A stretch of 64,000 nt of DNA. Origin: Niveibacterium sp. 24ML. GTDB taxonomy: Bacteria > Pseudomonadota > Gammaproteobacteria > Burkholderiales > Rhodocyclaceae. Below are positions 22,330 to 31,349 of this stretch, piece after piece. The position numbers and the translations under genes are program-made. Location of the stretch: positions 53,652 to 117,651 of the forward strand of contig NZ_JAPFHA010000014.1 in assembly GCF_026586805.1 (NCBI RefSeq), written 5' to 3'. Below the pieces are notes generated by a model. That model ran no database searches, was not told the DNA's origin, and saw only the letters and a list, made by a program, of their open reading frames with translations. How positions within the stretch are numbered: the stretch's first letter is position 1; the number at the start of each line of letters is the position of its first letter.

Positions 22330-23225
22330 GAAACTTCCCGGCCAGCGGCAGCCTCAAGCAAGCGGTACCAATCGCTCCGCTCAAGCTTGAGTTGCGCAGC
22401 CGCAGCAGCCAATCGGATGCGCTCCAGCTTCACGGTCTCGATGACCGGGATCGGCTGCGCGGGATGCCGCATGACCCACGCGAGCGCAAGCTGGTCCGCA
22501 GTGACATTCGTGCGCTCAGCCAATTCACTCAGCACCGAAGTGACGTAAGGCATCCGGTCACCGGCGAGGCTTGGCGCAAGGTGTTCCGACAAGGCTGAAT
22601 GGTCATCCAAGACCCCTGTAGCCATCGGCGATATCCGCATCTTCTGGCACTGCGTCAGCACCCCGTCACTGATCGGTGACAGATTCGACAATGAAAACGG
22701 GATCTGATTGACCAGCAACGGAAACGGGAGGCGCGACTGCAGCAGTTCGAGTTCGCAGGTACGGAAGTGCGCCACACCGAAACCACGTACCTTCCCCGAC
22801 TGTTTCAAGGCGCAGAACACCTCTGCAAGCTCATCGGCGTCCATCAACGGATCTGGCCGATGGATCAACAGGGCGTCGAGATGATCGGTATTCAGCGCGC
22901 GGAGGGAATTCTCAACCTGCGCGACAAGGTGCGCACGGGAGGCATCGTAGTGACGCGTCGACCCTTCACCCAGTCTGGGTCGCAGCCCACACTTGGTTAC
23001 GATCTGCAAGCGAGCGCGCAGCGACGTTGAAGAGCGGAAGGCTTCGCCAAGCAGACCCTCTGTGCCGTGATCGCCGTATACATCGGCTGTGTCAACGGTC
23101 GACAAGCCGCTTTCAATTGCGCCCTCAAGGAAGGCGACCAGCTCGCCACCACGGAGACCCGACTCCGCAAAGCGACGAGTGCCCAGCACAAGCTGCGAAA
23201 ACTGTGCGCCGCGAAACGCGTTCAT
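22326..23225 (-). CDS. Aldo/keto reductase (YdhF-like)
   Basis: A 299-aa NADPH-dependent oxidoreductase of the AKR TIM-barrel fold. The tetrad is visible: Asp45 and Tyr50 in VDTADVYGD, Lys78 in IVTKCG and His122 in LLIHRPDPL. The late segment [20 protein letters not shown] is typical of the YdhF branch. It is translationally coupled (4-nt overlap) to the downstream glucokinase-HexR gene and follows the CBM41 and maltose genes, so reduction of a sugar or sugar-derived aldehyde is a reasonable guess. The physiological substrate cannot be told from sequence. Confidence 0.88.
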   Translation of the reverse strand: MNAFRGAQFSQLVLGTRRFAESGLRGGELVAFLEGAIESGLSTVDTADVYGDHGTEGLLGEAFRSSTSLRARLQIVTKCGLRPRLGEGSTRHYDASRAHLVAQVENSLRALNTDHLDALLIHRPDPLMDADELAEVFCALKQSGKVRGFGVAHFRTCELELLQSRLPFPLLVNQIPFSLSNLSPISDGVLTQCQKMRISPMATGVLDDHSALSEHLAPSLAGDRMPYVTSVLSELAERTNVTADQLALAWVMRHPAQPIPVIETVKLERIRLAAAAAQLKLERSDWYRLLEAAAGREVS

Positions 23226-23376
23226 TCTGGCGACTCACCAGCAAGCAAATACGGACCCGCCAGAACCGCCGGAAAACACGTCGCCATAGAAGGGCTGCAG
23301 CAATCAGTTAGTGGGTCGCACGGTCACGTTGAACGGTTTCAAGTCAAAGCTTGCCAACCGCAAAACAGATAAAGGA

Positions 23377-23402
23377 GACCCGGCCGGGTAACCGGTCGGG
23401 CC
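23377..23402 (-). terminator. Imperfect hairpin after the CBM41 gene
   Basis: On the minus strand GGCCCGACCGG and CCGGCCGGGTC can pair with a 4-nt loop, one G-T pair and one mismatch, followed by TCCTTTAT. It lies 14 nt past the CBM41 stop and could end or attenuate the maltose transcript before the reductase gene. Confidence 0.5.
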
Positions 23403-23415
23403 TCGATACTGCGTA

Positions 23416-23871
23416 TTACTTTGCCTGACGGGCAGCGATCGCTTCGGCCTTCGACGTGTAGATCGTCTTGTCGCCGGAGTTCACCCACACCTGCTTGATG
23501 GTATTGCCATCAAAGCGCATGTCTTTGCCGCCTTGTTCCTTGGTATCACCCTTGTGAATGATGTAGTTCACAAAGCCGCTCTTGCCGAAGGCTGCGTGCG
23601 GAACATGCCAATAGACGCCAGCATCGTCGGTTTTGCCAGCCGGCTTGAGCGGGCCAAACCAATCCACACCGTCAATCGGGGTGCCCGGTTGCCCAGGGTT
23701 ACCGATCCAGGCGTGCAGGCCCCAGCCGGTGTAGTTGCCATCCGGGCGGAAATAGTTGATTGCGATCATGCCTTCGGCGGGATCGGAAGCTTCTGCCGCA
23801 AACGAGGGCAGCGCCGATGCTGTCAAGGCCAAAGCAGCAACAGCCTTCAAAAAGAAACGTTTTGTAGTCAT
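23416..23871 (-). CDS. Small secreted starch/maltodextrin-binding protein (stand-alone CBM41/PUD domain)
   Basis: A 151-aa protein. The signal peptide (MTTKRFFLKAVAALALTASA, cleavage likely after SFA near residue 25) is followed by a single CBM41 (bacterial pullulanase-associated) domain. Recognisable elements are GNYTGWGLHAW, GVDWFGPLKP, YIIHKGDTKEQGGKD and VWVNSGDKTIYTS, which match the N-terminal modules of pullulanases. No catalytic domain is attached. It probably binds alpha-glucans in the periplasm or outside the cell. It follows malG in the maltose operon, which supports a role in capture for import. GGAGGA lies about 6 nt before the ATG. Confidence 0.88.
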   Translation of the reverse strand: MTTKRFFLKAVAALALTASALPSFAAEASDPAEGMIAINYFRPDGNYTGWGLHAWIGNPGQPGTPIDGVDWFGPLKPAGKTDDAGVYWHVPHAAFGKSGFVNYIIHKGDTKEQGGKDMRFDGNTIKQVWVNSGDKTIYTSKAEAIAARQAK

Positions 23872-23935
23872 GGGTTGTCCTCCGGTAAAAAAATCGCAGG
23901 GTGATTCAATACGCCGAACGCCGTGCCCCAGCATC

Positions 23936-23967
23936 GGGCGTCGCCCCTCACGCTGAGCGGGACGCCC
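23936..23967 (-). repeat. Intercistronic inverted repeat after malG
   Basis: GGGCGTC (23936-23942) pairs with GACGCCC (23961-23967), and the interior CTCA/TGAG can also pair. It lies 16 nt beyond the malG stop. It has no T-run, so it is more likely an mRNA-stabilising or attenuating hairpin than a full terminator. Confidence 0.5.
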
Positions 23968-23983
23968 TTGTCATTAGATTCAA

Positions 23984-24874
23984 TTAACCCTTTACGCCGC
24001 CCGCGGTCAGGCCACCCACCATCCAGCGCTGGCTAAGCACGAAGACCAAGGTGATCGGCATCCCCGAAAGGATTGCAGCCGCCGCAAAGTCGCCCCACAA
24101 GTACTTCTGCTCGTAAAGGAACAGCTTGGAGCCCACTGCCAGCGTCAGGTTGGCTTCCTGGTGCAACAGCACGGACGCGACCGGGTATTCAATGATCGCC
24201 CCGATGAACGCCAACAGGAACACCACCATCAGGATCGGCTTTGCCATCGGCAAGAGCACATACTTGAAGGCCTGCCAATGGGTCGCACCATCAACCACCG
24301 CAGCCTCTTCGATCTCGACCGGGATCGTGTCGTAGTAACCCTTGATCGTCCACACGTGCAAGGCGATGCCCCCTGCATAAGCGAGGATCAGGGCCCAGTG
24401 ACTATCGACGCCAAGCACCTTCACATAGCTGCCCAGGTAATCAAAGATCGAAAAGATTGCGATCAGCGCCAGAACCGTCGGGAACATCTGCATCAAGAGA
24501 AGTGCCGTCATCCAGTGCTTCTTTCCGCGGAACTTCATCCGCGCAAAAGCGTAGGCCGCCGTCGTGGACAGCAGAACCGCAATGAATGCCGAGATCAACG
24601 CAACCTTGATCGAATTCCACAACCACAGCAGCACGGGGAACGGCGGCGTCACCAAGGAGCCATCCTCGGCTTGATACGAGATCCCTAGTGCAAGCTTCCA
24701 GTGCTCAAAACTGATCTGATCTGGAATCAGGCTGCCAACCGCAAAGTTACCGGGGCGGAGCGAGATAGACAGAATCATCAAGAACGGGAACATGCACAGC
24801 GAGATGAATGCAATCAGGCCCAAGTGCGCTGCCACAACCCGCCACCTGTGGGACTTGTCGAGAACGATAGCCAT
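23984..24874 (-). CDS. malG: Maltose/maltodextrin ABC transporter permease MalG
   Basis: A 296-aa inner-membrane permease with six predicted helices. The EAA loop that contacts the MalK ATPase is [18 protein letters not shown], and the protein ends [12 protein letters not shown], the C-terminus typical of MalG. The length equals the E. coli protein. With MalF it forms the translocation pathway for maltose and maltodextrins delivered by MalE. It is preceded by AAAGG and by a hairpin after malF. It is part of the lamB-malK-malE-malF-malG minus-strand cluster. Confidence 0.96.
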   Translation of the reverse strand: MAIVLDKSHRWRVVAAHLGLIAFISLCMFPFLMILSISLRPGNFAVGSLIPDQISFEHWKLALGISYQAEDGSLVTPPFPVLLWLWNSIKVALISAFIAVLLSTTAAYAFARMKFRGKKHWMTALLLMQMFPTVLALIAIFSIFDYLGSYVKVLGVDSHWALILAYAGGIALHVWTIKGYYDTIPVEIEEAAVVDGATHWQAFKYVLLPMAKPILMVVFLLAFIGAIIEYPVASVLLHQEANLTLAVGSKLFLYEQKYLWGDFAAAAILSGMPITLVFVLSQRWMVGGLTAGGVKG

Positions 24875-24943
24875 ACAACCAACCTTTCAATACCGATGCA
24901 ACCGCTTTGGCCGCTAGAGAATTCAGTCCAACTGCTTCGAGAC

Positions 24944-24962
24944 GCCGCGCACTCGGCGCGGC
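24944..24962 (-). repeat. Intercistronic inverted repeat between malF and malG
   Basis: GCCGCGC (24944-24950) and GCGCGGC (24956-24962) are perfect 7-nt arms around a 5-nt loop, starting 7 nt after the malF stop. There is no T-run. Confidence 0.55.
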
Positions 24963-24969
24963 CCACTGA

Positions 24970-26496
24970 TCAGCGTGCTTCCTGCTGGTTAACCTTTGTC
25001 ATTCGAAGGTTAACAATCGAGAGGATCGCAACCATCACGAAAATTACCGTCGAGATTGCCGCAGCCAAGCCGAATTGCTGGCCCGAATCGCCAAACGCAA
25101 TGCGGTAGGTATAAGAAACAAGAATGTCTGTTTCACCCGCCGGGATCTTCGTATCGAGGAAGTCCGGGCGCCCGTTGGTCAGCAGGCTGATCAGCACGAA
25201 GTTGTTGAAGTTGAAAGCAAATGACGAAATCAACAGCGGCATCAACGGCTTCAGGATCAAAGGCATGGTGATCTTGAAGAAGTTCGTCAACGGGCCGGCT
25301 CCGGCCAGCGCAGAGGCCTCATACAAGTCGGCCGGAATTGATTTGATCAAGCCTTGGCAGAGCACCATCATGTACGGATAACCGAGCCAAGTATTGACGA
25401 TCAGGATCATTACTTTGGCGAGATTCGGGTCAGTAAACCAGGGCGGCTTGACACCAAACAATTGATCAAGGATCAGATTGATCTCACCAAAGTTATTGTT
25501 GAACAAACCTTTGAAGACGAGGATCGAGATGAAGCCCGGCACCGCATACGGCAGGAACAAGAACATCCGATAAACGTTTCTTCCGGCAATCGCCTCCCAA
25601 TTCAACAGGACGGCGAGGAACATTCCAACGGCCGCTGTCAGCAGCACCGACATGAACGAGAAAGTCACGTTCCATGCAAAGATCCGCAGGAACGGTTGCT
25701 GGATCGACTCGTCTCCAAGCACGCGGCGGAAGTTATCGAAACCAACGCCAACCTTGAAACCCGGGGCAAGCTGCTCGCCTTGCGCGGTTTCGTAAAAGCC
25801 TGTGGTGAAATTGGGGCGGACGATCTGCTGCGTCTGGACGTTCGTCAGCGAACCATCCGGGTTCTTCGAGTAGAGTTTCTTGACCGGCGCGAATTCACGC
25901 AGCCCTGACATGGTCAACTCGCCCCCATCCGGCAGCTTCACGACGACCGCACGCATGGGGTCGCGCAGCGGAATGATATCGCGCAATTCCAAGGCACCGC
26001 CCAAAGGCTCAGCAGCATGGGCCGGCGTCGCCAGAGCCACAACACGCTCGGTTTTCTTCAGGGCCAAGGGGCCCGTAATGTAGGCCTGACCAGCTTCTTC
26101 GTTCTGCAATTTCAGACGGTATTCGCTGCCCTCGCGGTGCACGGTCATGGCGAACAACAGGCCTTCAGTCTGGTACGTCTCATCAAGCAGGTATTTGGTC
26201 GCGCGATCGAATTCAAGAAGGTTCTTGGAGCTGTAATTGGTGAAGCCAATCGCGATGGTATAGACCATCGGGAAGACGACAAATATCAACGCCCCAGCAA
26301 CACCGGGGAAGAGATAGCGGTACGAATAGGCGCCTGGCGCCGTATAGACGTACACCATCAGCGCAACGACCAGCAGCGCGACACCGGCCACCACCGTCTG
26401 TCCCGACACGTACAACAAGAAAACGAGATAAAGACCTGCGAGCGCCACGAGCGCAAGAAGCGCAGGGCCAATCCACTTTGTCTGACGGTCGTTCAC
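24970..26496 (-). CDS. malF: Maltose/maltodextrin ABC transporter permease MalF
   Basis: A 508-aa inner-membrane permease. Three or more N-terminal helices are followed by a large periplasmic P2-type loop (roughly residues 110-260, containing YITGPLALKKTERVV), then the core helices with the EAA loop (YEASALAGAGPLTNFFKITM). The long periplasmic insertion that contacts MalE distinguishes MalF from generic sugar permeases. The start is GTG at 26496 with AGGGG upstream. It lies 183 nt downstream of malE, and the gap carries a strong hairpin next to malE. It works with MalG, MalK and MalE. Confidence 0.96.
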   Translation of the reverse strand: MNDRQTKWIGPALLALVALAGLYLVFLLYVSGQTVVAGVALLVVALMVYVYTAPGAYSYRYLFPGVAGALIFVVFPMVYTIAIGFTNYSSKNLLEFDRATKYLLDETYQTEGLLFAMTVHREGSEYRLKLQNEEAGQAYITGPLALKKTERVVALATPAHAAEPLGGALELRDIIPLRDPMRAVVVKLPDGGELTMSGLREFAPVKKLYSKNPDGSLTNVQTQQIVRPNFTTGFYETAQGEQLAPGFKVGVGFDNFRRVLGDESIQQPFLRIFAWNVTFSFMSVLLTAAVGMFLAVLLNWEAIAGRNVYRMFLFLPYAVPGFISILVFKGLFNNNFGEINLILDQLFGVKPPWFTDPNLAKVMILIVNTWLGYPYMMVLCQGLIKSIPADLYEASALAGAGPLTNFFKITMPLILKPLMPLLISSFAFNFNNFVLISLLTNGRPDFLDTKIPAGETDILVSYTYRIAFGDSGQQFGLAAAISTVIFVMVAILSIVNLRMTKVNQQEAR

Positions 26497-26648
26497 GACA
26501 CAAATCCCCTACGTGCGAACCCGGCACCCACCTCAAGCCAGCAAAAGGAAGCTTGGGAGGGGTGTCTGTCCGATTGAAACCAACATTGACCGCGCTGCAC
26601 CGCCTGACAACTTCCGCACCGAAGTGCCAGGCGGGAGCGGGCTAACCA

Positions 26649-26669
26649 GGCGGGCCGAGAAGGCCCGCC
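26649..26669 (-). repeat. GC-rich hairpin between malE and malF
   Basis: GGCGGGCC (26649-26656) and GGCCCGCC (26662-26669) form a perfect 8-bp stem with a 5-nt loop, 10 nt after the malE stop. It lacks a T-run. In E. coli a repeat at the same junction stabilises malE mRNA and lowers malF expression; the same role is likely here. Confidence 0.65.
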
Positions 26670-26679
26670 GACATGCAAC

Positions 26680-27879
26680 TTACTTCGTCACGATCCGCTT
26701 GGCAGCAGCGTCGAGACCATCCTTCGGAGTCTGACGACCCTGAGTGATGTTCTGCAGCGCCGAAGCCATCGATGCCCAGAAGCGGCCCATCTCCGGGTTG
26801 TTCGGCATCGGAGCACCGTTCTTGGCGGACTCCATCACAGCCTTGATGTTCGCATCGGCAGACAGTTCCTTGTAGAAGGCCTTGTCAGCAGGCACGCCCA
26901 TCGGCACGTCCGCGTTACAGGTCTTCAGACCTTGCTGGCTGAGCATGTAGTTCTCGATGAACTCAACAGCGAGTTCCTTGTTCGGGCTTGCCTTGTTGAC
27001 CATTGCGCCGATCACGCCGACGAACGGAGCACCGGGCTTGCCACCAACCTTGGGAATCGGGGCCGTTCCGAAGTTGATCTTCGACTTCTTCAGGTTGTCC
27101 CATGCCCACGGGCCGTTGATCATCATGGCGATCTTGCCCTGGTTCACACCGGCTTCCATGTCAGCGTACGAAGCGCCCTTCGGCATGACGCCGTCGTTGA
27201 TCATCTTCGTCAGCAGCGTCGCGCCCTGAATTGCACCCTTGTTATTCACACCGGTGTCGTTCGCGTCGTAGGTGCCATCCTTCTTCAGCTTGAATGCGTA
27301 GCCGCCATTGGCTGCGAGCACCGGCCAAGTGAAGTAGGTGTTGGTGTAGTCCCACAGAATGGCCTTCTTGCCTTCAGCCGACAGCTTTTTGTCGATGGCG
27401 GCGACTTCTTCGAAGGTCTTCGGTGCGGTCGGGACCAGATCCTTGTTATAGATCAGGTGAACAGCTTCAATGGCGAGCGGGTAGCCCCACACTTTGTTGC
27501 CCAGCGAGAAGGCGTTCCAACCGAGCTGGTCGATTGCGTCCTTAGCCTTCTTGCTCGGGGCGAGCGGCTGCAGCAGACCACCGGCAATCCACTCGCCGAT
27601 ACGGTCATGTGCCCAGATCCAGATGTCCGGACCCTTGCCTGCGGCAGCGGCTTGCTGGAACTTGCCCGGTGCATCTTCCGGGTGCTCGACGGTCACTTGC
27701 ACGCCCGTCTTCTTGGTGAACTCCTGGCCGACTTTCGCCCAGCCGTTGTAGCACTTGTCACCGTTGATCCAGATCTGAAGCTTGCCTTGCTCTGCGGCCT
27801 GAACCGGAGCGCTCATCACACCCGACAGCGCCACCACCGCGGAAGCGGCGAACAGCTTCACTTGATTACCGACTTGCAT
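26680..27879 (-). CDS. malE: Maltose/maltodextrin-binding periplasmic protein MalE
   Basis: A 399-aa secreted binding protein. A Sec signal (about residues 1-29, ending APVQA) precedes the MalE fold with [56 protein letters not shown] and [12 protein letters not shown], which are recognisable MalE segments including sugar-stacking aromatic residues. It delivers maltodextrins to MalFGK. A strong AAGGAG lies before the ATG, consistent with high expression. A hairpin follows the stop. Codon choice is strongly biased to C-ending codons, as expected for an abundant protein. Confidence 0.96.
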   Translation of the reverse strand: MQVGNQVKLFAASAVVALSGVMSAPVQAAEQGKLQIWINGDKCYNGWAKVGQEFTKKTGVQVTVEHPEDAPGKFQQAAAAGKGPDIWIWAHDRIGEWIAGGLLQPLAPSKKAKDAIDQLGWNAFSLGNKVWGYPLAIEAVHLIYNKDLVPTAPKTFEEVAAIDKKLSAEGKKAILWDYTNTYFTWPVLAANGGYAFKLKKDGTYDANDTGVNNKGAIQGATLLTKMINDGVMPKGASYADMEAGVNQGKIAMMINGPWAWDNLKKSKINFGTAPIPKVGGKPGAPFVGVIGAMVNKASPNKELAVEFIENYMLSQQGLKTCNADVPMGVPADKAFYKELSADANIKAVMESAKNGAPMPNNPEMGRFWASMASALQNITQGRQTPKDGLDAAAKRIVTK

Positions 27880-28004
27880 ACTTCATCTCCTTGTAGTGGT
27901 CCACCCCATGATCGCCACGTCACGTGCGCAGCACGCACGCGACCGACACTTCTTCACGCGCTACAGATGCCGATACTTCGGTTTACTTATTCTTATGGCT
28001 CGTT

Positions 28005-28027
28005 CGGTGACGCTTACCACGTCACCG
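28005..28027 (-). repeat. Inverted repeat spanning the malK stop codon
   Basis: CGGTGACG (28005-28012) and CGTCACCG (28020-28027) are perfect 8-nt arms around a 7-nt loop that contains the malK TAA. It sits at the malK-malE junction. Confidence 0.5.
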
Positions 28028-29111
28028 GGCAGGCCTGCCCTTTTTCATCAAAGACGTAGCAGCGCTGCAGCGGCAGCCCCACCACGATGTTTTCGCCAAC
28101 CTTGGCGTGCTTGTCGCCCGGCGCGCGAACAATGAACGATGTTTCACTTCCAGCCACTTCCAGATAGAAGTACGTGGTATCGCCCAGGCGCTCAACAACC
28201 TGAATCTTGCCGGCCATGGTGCTGTCACCCGGCTCGACATCAATCGAAGCGTGTTCAGGACGCACACCAAAGGTCACCGCAGCACCCGGCTTAAGACGGC
28301 GCGCATCCACAGCCGCCTTCACAACGGCGCCACTCTTGAGCTTGATCTGGGCAAGCTTCTCGTCCGCCGCAATCAGCTGTCCGGAAACGAAGTTCATCTT
28401 GGGCGAGCCGATGAAGCCTGCAACAAAGAGGTTCGCCGGACGATGGTAAAGCTCGAGCGGCGCACCAACTTGCTCGATACGGCCGGCGGAAAGAACCACG
28501 ATGCGGTTCGCGAGGGTCATCGCCTCGACCTGATCGTGGGTCACATAGATCATGGTGGACTTCAGCTCGCCGTGGAGCTTCGAGAGCTCAACGCGCATTT
28601 GTACGCGGAGCGAAGCGTCCAGGTTAGAGAGCGGCTCGTCGAAGAGGAACACGTCCGGCTTGCGCACAATTGCGCGACCGATTGCAACACGCTGGCGCTG
28701 ACCACCAGAGAGCGCTTTGGGCTTGCGATCAAGCAAGGGCTCAATCTGGAGAATCTTCGCTGCGCGATCGACCGCTGCGTTGGTTTCCTCTTTCGAGGCA
28801 CCCGCCAACTTCAGCGAGAACGCCATGTTTTCATGCACAGACATGTGCGGGTAGAGCGCATAGCTCTGGAACACCATCGCGACGCCACGCTTGGACGGCG
28901 GCTCATCGTTGACCCGCTTCTTGCCGATGTACAACTCACCTGCGCTGATCTCTTCCAGACCAGCGATCGAACGCAAGAGCGTGGACTTGCCGCAACCAGA
29001 GGGACCGACAAATACGATGAACTCGCCGTCCTGGATCTCCAGATCGATGCCGTGGAGCGTTTGAACATCTCCGTACGACTTCTTGATGCCTTTGAGTACC
29101 AGACCAGCCAT
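28014..29111 (-). CDS. malK: Maltose/maltodextrin ABC transporter ATPase MalK
   Basis: A 365-aa ATPase. Walker [10 protein letters not shown] is near residue 37, the Q-loop is in [14 protein letters not shown], the signature [14 protein letters not shown] is followed by Walker [13 protein letters not shown] and the switch His in [10 protein letters not shown]. The C-terminal regulatory OB-type domain (residues about 240-365, GVRPEHASI) is present. It powers import through MalFG. The assignment as malK rests on its neighbours, because UgpC/MsmK-type ATPases look alike and may serve several sugar importers. GGAGAG precedes the ATG. It lies between lamB and malE. Confidence 0.94.
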   Translation of the reverse strand: MAGLVLKGIKKSYGDVQTLHGIDLEIQDGEFIVFVGPSGCGKSTLLRSIAGLEEISAGELYIGKKRVNDEPPSKRGVAMVFQSYALYPHMSVHENMAFSLKLAGASKEETNAAVDRAAKILQIEPLLDRKPKALSGGQRQRVAIGRAIVRKPDVFLFDEPLSNLDASLRVQMRVELSKLHGELKSTMIYVTHDQVEAMTLANRIVVLSAGRIEQVGAPLELYHRPANLFVAGFIGSPKMNFVSGQLIAADEKLAQIKLKSGAVVKAAVDARRLKPGAAVTFGVRPEHASIDVEPGDSTMAGKIQVVERLGDTTYFYLEVAGSETSFIVRAPGDKHAKVGENIVVGLPLQRCYVFDEKGQACPVTW

Positions 29112-29204
29112 CTAAATCTCTCCGATTGCATGAGGGTCGTTGCGACCCAGCTGATCATCATTGATCAGCAAGACGGATGCACATGCATCCACAAGGAATT
29201 CGTG

Positions 29205-29231
29205 GAACCTCCCGGGTGACCCGGGAGGTTC
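29205..29231 (-). terminator. Strong hairpin between lamB and malK
   Basis: GAACCTCCCGGG (29205-29216) and CCCGGGAGGTTC (29220-29231) form a perfect 12-bp stem with a 3-nt loop, 34 nt after the lamB stop. On the minus strand no T-run follows, so it may attenuate or process the transcript rather than end it. This is the most stable hairpin of the maltose cluster. Confidence 0.6.
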
Positions 29232-29265
29232 TTCATGCAGTTAGCTCAGAAGAGCAAACCGCTTC

Positions 29266-30567
29266 TTACCACCAAGCTTCGAACTGAACGCCGTAGGTGC
29301 CGCCGCTGTCGGCGCTGGTGTTGCCGTTCTGGATTGCAACGCCGCAATCACGACCGGTGCAACCCTTGTAGCCGGAATTGGCAAGAGCGTCATTCCACGT
29401 CGCGTAGGTGTAGTAGGCGCGGATTGCCGGGCGTGCCCAGAAGCTCTTGCCTGCACTGATCTGCGCTGCGAAGGTGATCTTGTCCATCGAACGAGCTTCT
29501 TGACCATCGGTCTCCGACGAGTTGTGGCCATATTCGCCACCGATCGAGTACAGATCGTTGAAGTGGTACCAGACGCGAGCGCCCAAGTTCCAGGCGGTCG
29601 TATCCTTGCCATCCATGCCCCACGGTGCGTAGGTCTCGTTGGTCACTTGATAGCCGAAGGTGGCCGAACCGTTCCATGCGCCCGAATCAAAGACCAGGTG
29701 ATCAAGGAAACGCCAGCCTTCAGCTTCGTAACCGTCCGGCGCCCACCACTTGGCGGAACCATCCAGGCCAGCGCCGTCTTGTGCGAACTGCAGCACGACA
29801 CGGTTGAAGCCACCCAGAACACCAATGGTGTGCTGACCAGTCAGCGCCCAGCCGTCAGCAGTCGACTTCTCGGTGCCGGTGCTGTCCTCACGCCCCTGAC
29901 CCATGACGAAGTTGGCCATCACATCCAGCGAACCAAAGCCGCCGAGCTGAATCGCTTCGAGACGCATGTCGAGGTTGGTCGTCGAGGTAGCGCCGCCATC
30001 TGTGTAGTTGACAGTCTGACCATCCAGCGCCGGCGAACCGTAGCCAGGACCGTAGCGCAGCACCGCAACCGAACCCTTGGCAAAACCGAAGTCCATGTTC
30101 TCAAGACCAGCACCCGGACCGGTGACGGCGTTGTAGAAGAAGTCGGTCATGTGGATATCTTGACGCTTGTAGTAGCGCTTGCCAGCCCAGATGTTGGCGG
30201 TGGCCAGAACGCCAGAACCAACGTTGGTGGCTTCAGCCCAGACTTGACGCCACGCCGGTGCAGACTGTTCCCAGTCTTGCAGCTGCTGCGTACCCGCTGC
30301 AACCATGGTGTGCAGGTTGAACTTGGTGTCGCCCTTCTCAGCCAGATTGGCATCGAAAGCCAGCTCGAAGTAGGTATCGCATTCATTGCCGAGACGGAAG
30401 TGGCCAAGGCCGCCCGGGCCCCAGAAACAAGCCATGCTGCCGCCGTCTTGCGACGTACCGATACCACTACGGGCATAGCCGTGGAAGTCAACAGCGGCTG
30501 CTTGCGCACCCACTGACAGCGTGGCGGCCGCAACTGCGACAGCGATTGCGCTGAACTTAAATTTCAT
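29266..30567 (-). CDS. lamB: Maltoporin LamB
   Basis: A 433-aa outer-membrane beta-barrel. The signal peptide (ending GAQA near residue 24) is followed by AVDFHGYARSGIGTSQDGG, the typical LamB start. There are repeated aromatic beta strands, and the protein ends with a terminal aromatic residue (VQFEAWW), the outer-membrane assembly signal. A Cys pair (ACFWGPGG and GNECDTYFEL) matches the loop disulfide position of the family. It lets maltodextrins cross the outer membrane. It starts the maltose cluster (AGGAG before the ATG) and is separated from eda by about 145 nt, where its promoter should lie. Confidence 0.95.
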   Translation of the reverse strand: MKFKFSAIAVAVAAATLSVGAQAAAVDFHGYARSGIGTSQDGGSMACFWGPGGLGHFRLGNECDTYFELAFDANLAEKGDTKFNLHTMVAAGTQQLQDWEQSAPAWRQVWAEATNVGSGVLATANIWAGKRYYKRQDIHMTDFFYNAVTGPGAGLENMDFGFAKGSVAVLRYGPGYGSPALDGQTVNYTDGGATSTTNLDMRLEAIQLGGFGSLDVMANFVMGQGREDSTGTEKSTADGWALTGQHTIGVLGGFNRVVLQFAQDGAGLDGSAKWWAPDGYEAEGWRFLDHLVFDSGAWNGSATFGYQVTNETYAPWGMDGKDTTAWNLGARVWYHFNDLYSIGGEYGHNSSETDGQEARSMDKITFAAQISAGKSFWARPAIRAYYTYATWNDALANSGYKGCTGRDCGVAIQNGNTSADSGGTYGVQFEAWW

Positions 30568-30711
30568 GTCACCTCTCCTGTGGTTTGTAAGTGACCGGCT
30601 TTATCTGGCCGGCCGTTACGAAAAAAACAACTACTCACTCGACTGCAAACTGCTGTATTGATCCGCCCACTCATCACTACCGCGGGCGTCCACCTCCTGC
30701 CAGAACAATCG
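30568..30711 (-). promoter_or_regulatory. lamB upstream region
   Basis: These 144 nt lie between eda and lamB. They contain a near-perfect GC stem (30593-30599 with 30608-30614) and an A-rich run at 30621-30627 on the plus strand. I find no HexR-like box and no clear -35/-10 pair, so control of the maltose genes cannot be read from it. Confidence 0.35.
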
Positions 30712-31341
30712 CTAGGACTGCACTTGCAGCGCAGCAGCCTGCTCGGCCAACCGCGTAATTCCATCCCAGTCGCCCCGCTCCATCAGATCGAGCGGCGCGA
30801 GCCAGCTTCCGCCGACGCAGGCGACATTGGGGAGTTCCAGATAGCTGGGTGCGGTATCGAAGGTGATGCCGCCCGTCGGGCAGAACATCACATCCGGGAA
30901 CGGACCCGCCAAGGCGCGCAGCATGCCGATACCACCCGCTTCACGCGCCGGGAAGAACTTGAGGGCATCAAAGCCAAGATCGCGCGCCATCATCAGCTCT
31001 GCCGGTGTCATGACGCCCGGCAGCAAGGGAAGTGCAGGCGCTTGCGCGGCTTCAGCAAGTTCGCGCGTCAAGCCTGGGCTGACGGCAAACATCGCGCCGG
31101 CGGCCACTGCAGCTTCCAGATCCTTCGGCCGCGTAACGGTGCCCACCCCGACGATCGCATCAGGCACGGCCTCACGCATCGCCGAGACAGCGTCAAGCGC
31201 AACTTCAGTGCGCAGCGTGACTTCAAATACACGAATGCCGCCGCGCGAGAGCGCGCGAGCCAGGGGCGCAGCATGATCGAGATTCCGGATCACGATCACC
31301 GGCATCACCGGGGCCATTCGCAGGACGTCTTGGAGGTTCAT
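30712..31341 (-). CDS. eda: 2-keto-3-deoxy-6-phosphogluconate (KDPG) aldolase
   Basis: A 209-aa class I aldolase. VMPVIVIRNLDHAAPLARAL begins the TIM barrel, FEVTLRT carries the catalytic Glu, VGVGTVT and SPGLT follow, and the Schiff-base Lys is in DALKFFPA. The phosphate site is CPTGGIT and ACVGGSWL. It cleaves KDPG into pyruvate and glyceraldehyde 3-phosphate, the last Entner-Doudoroff step. The ATG at 31341 was chosen (GAGAG upstream); a TTG at 31353 that overlaps the edd stop is an alternative. It is co-transcribed with edd, 8 nt downstream. Confidence 0.96.
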   Translation of the reverse strand: MNLQDVLRMAPVMPVIVIRNLDHAAPLARALSRGGIRVFEVTLRTEVALDAVSAMREAVPDAIVGVGTVTRPKDLEAAVAAGAMFAVSPGLTRELAEAAQAPALPLLPGVMTPAELMMARDLGFDALKFFPAREAGGIGMLRALAGPFPDVMFCPTGGITFDTAPSYLELPNVACVGGSWLAPLDLMERGDWDGITRLAEQAAALQVQS

Positions 31342-31349
31342 TCGATCTC

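Noticed and set aside
27886..27902. A HexR-like box (TTGTAGTGGTCCAC) upstream of malE.
   Set aside because: Only the left arm fits; the centre and right arm differ at most positions from the consensus.
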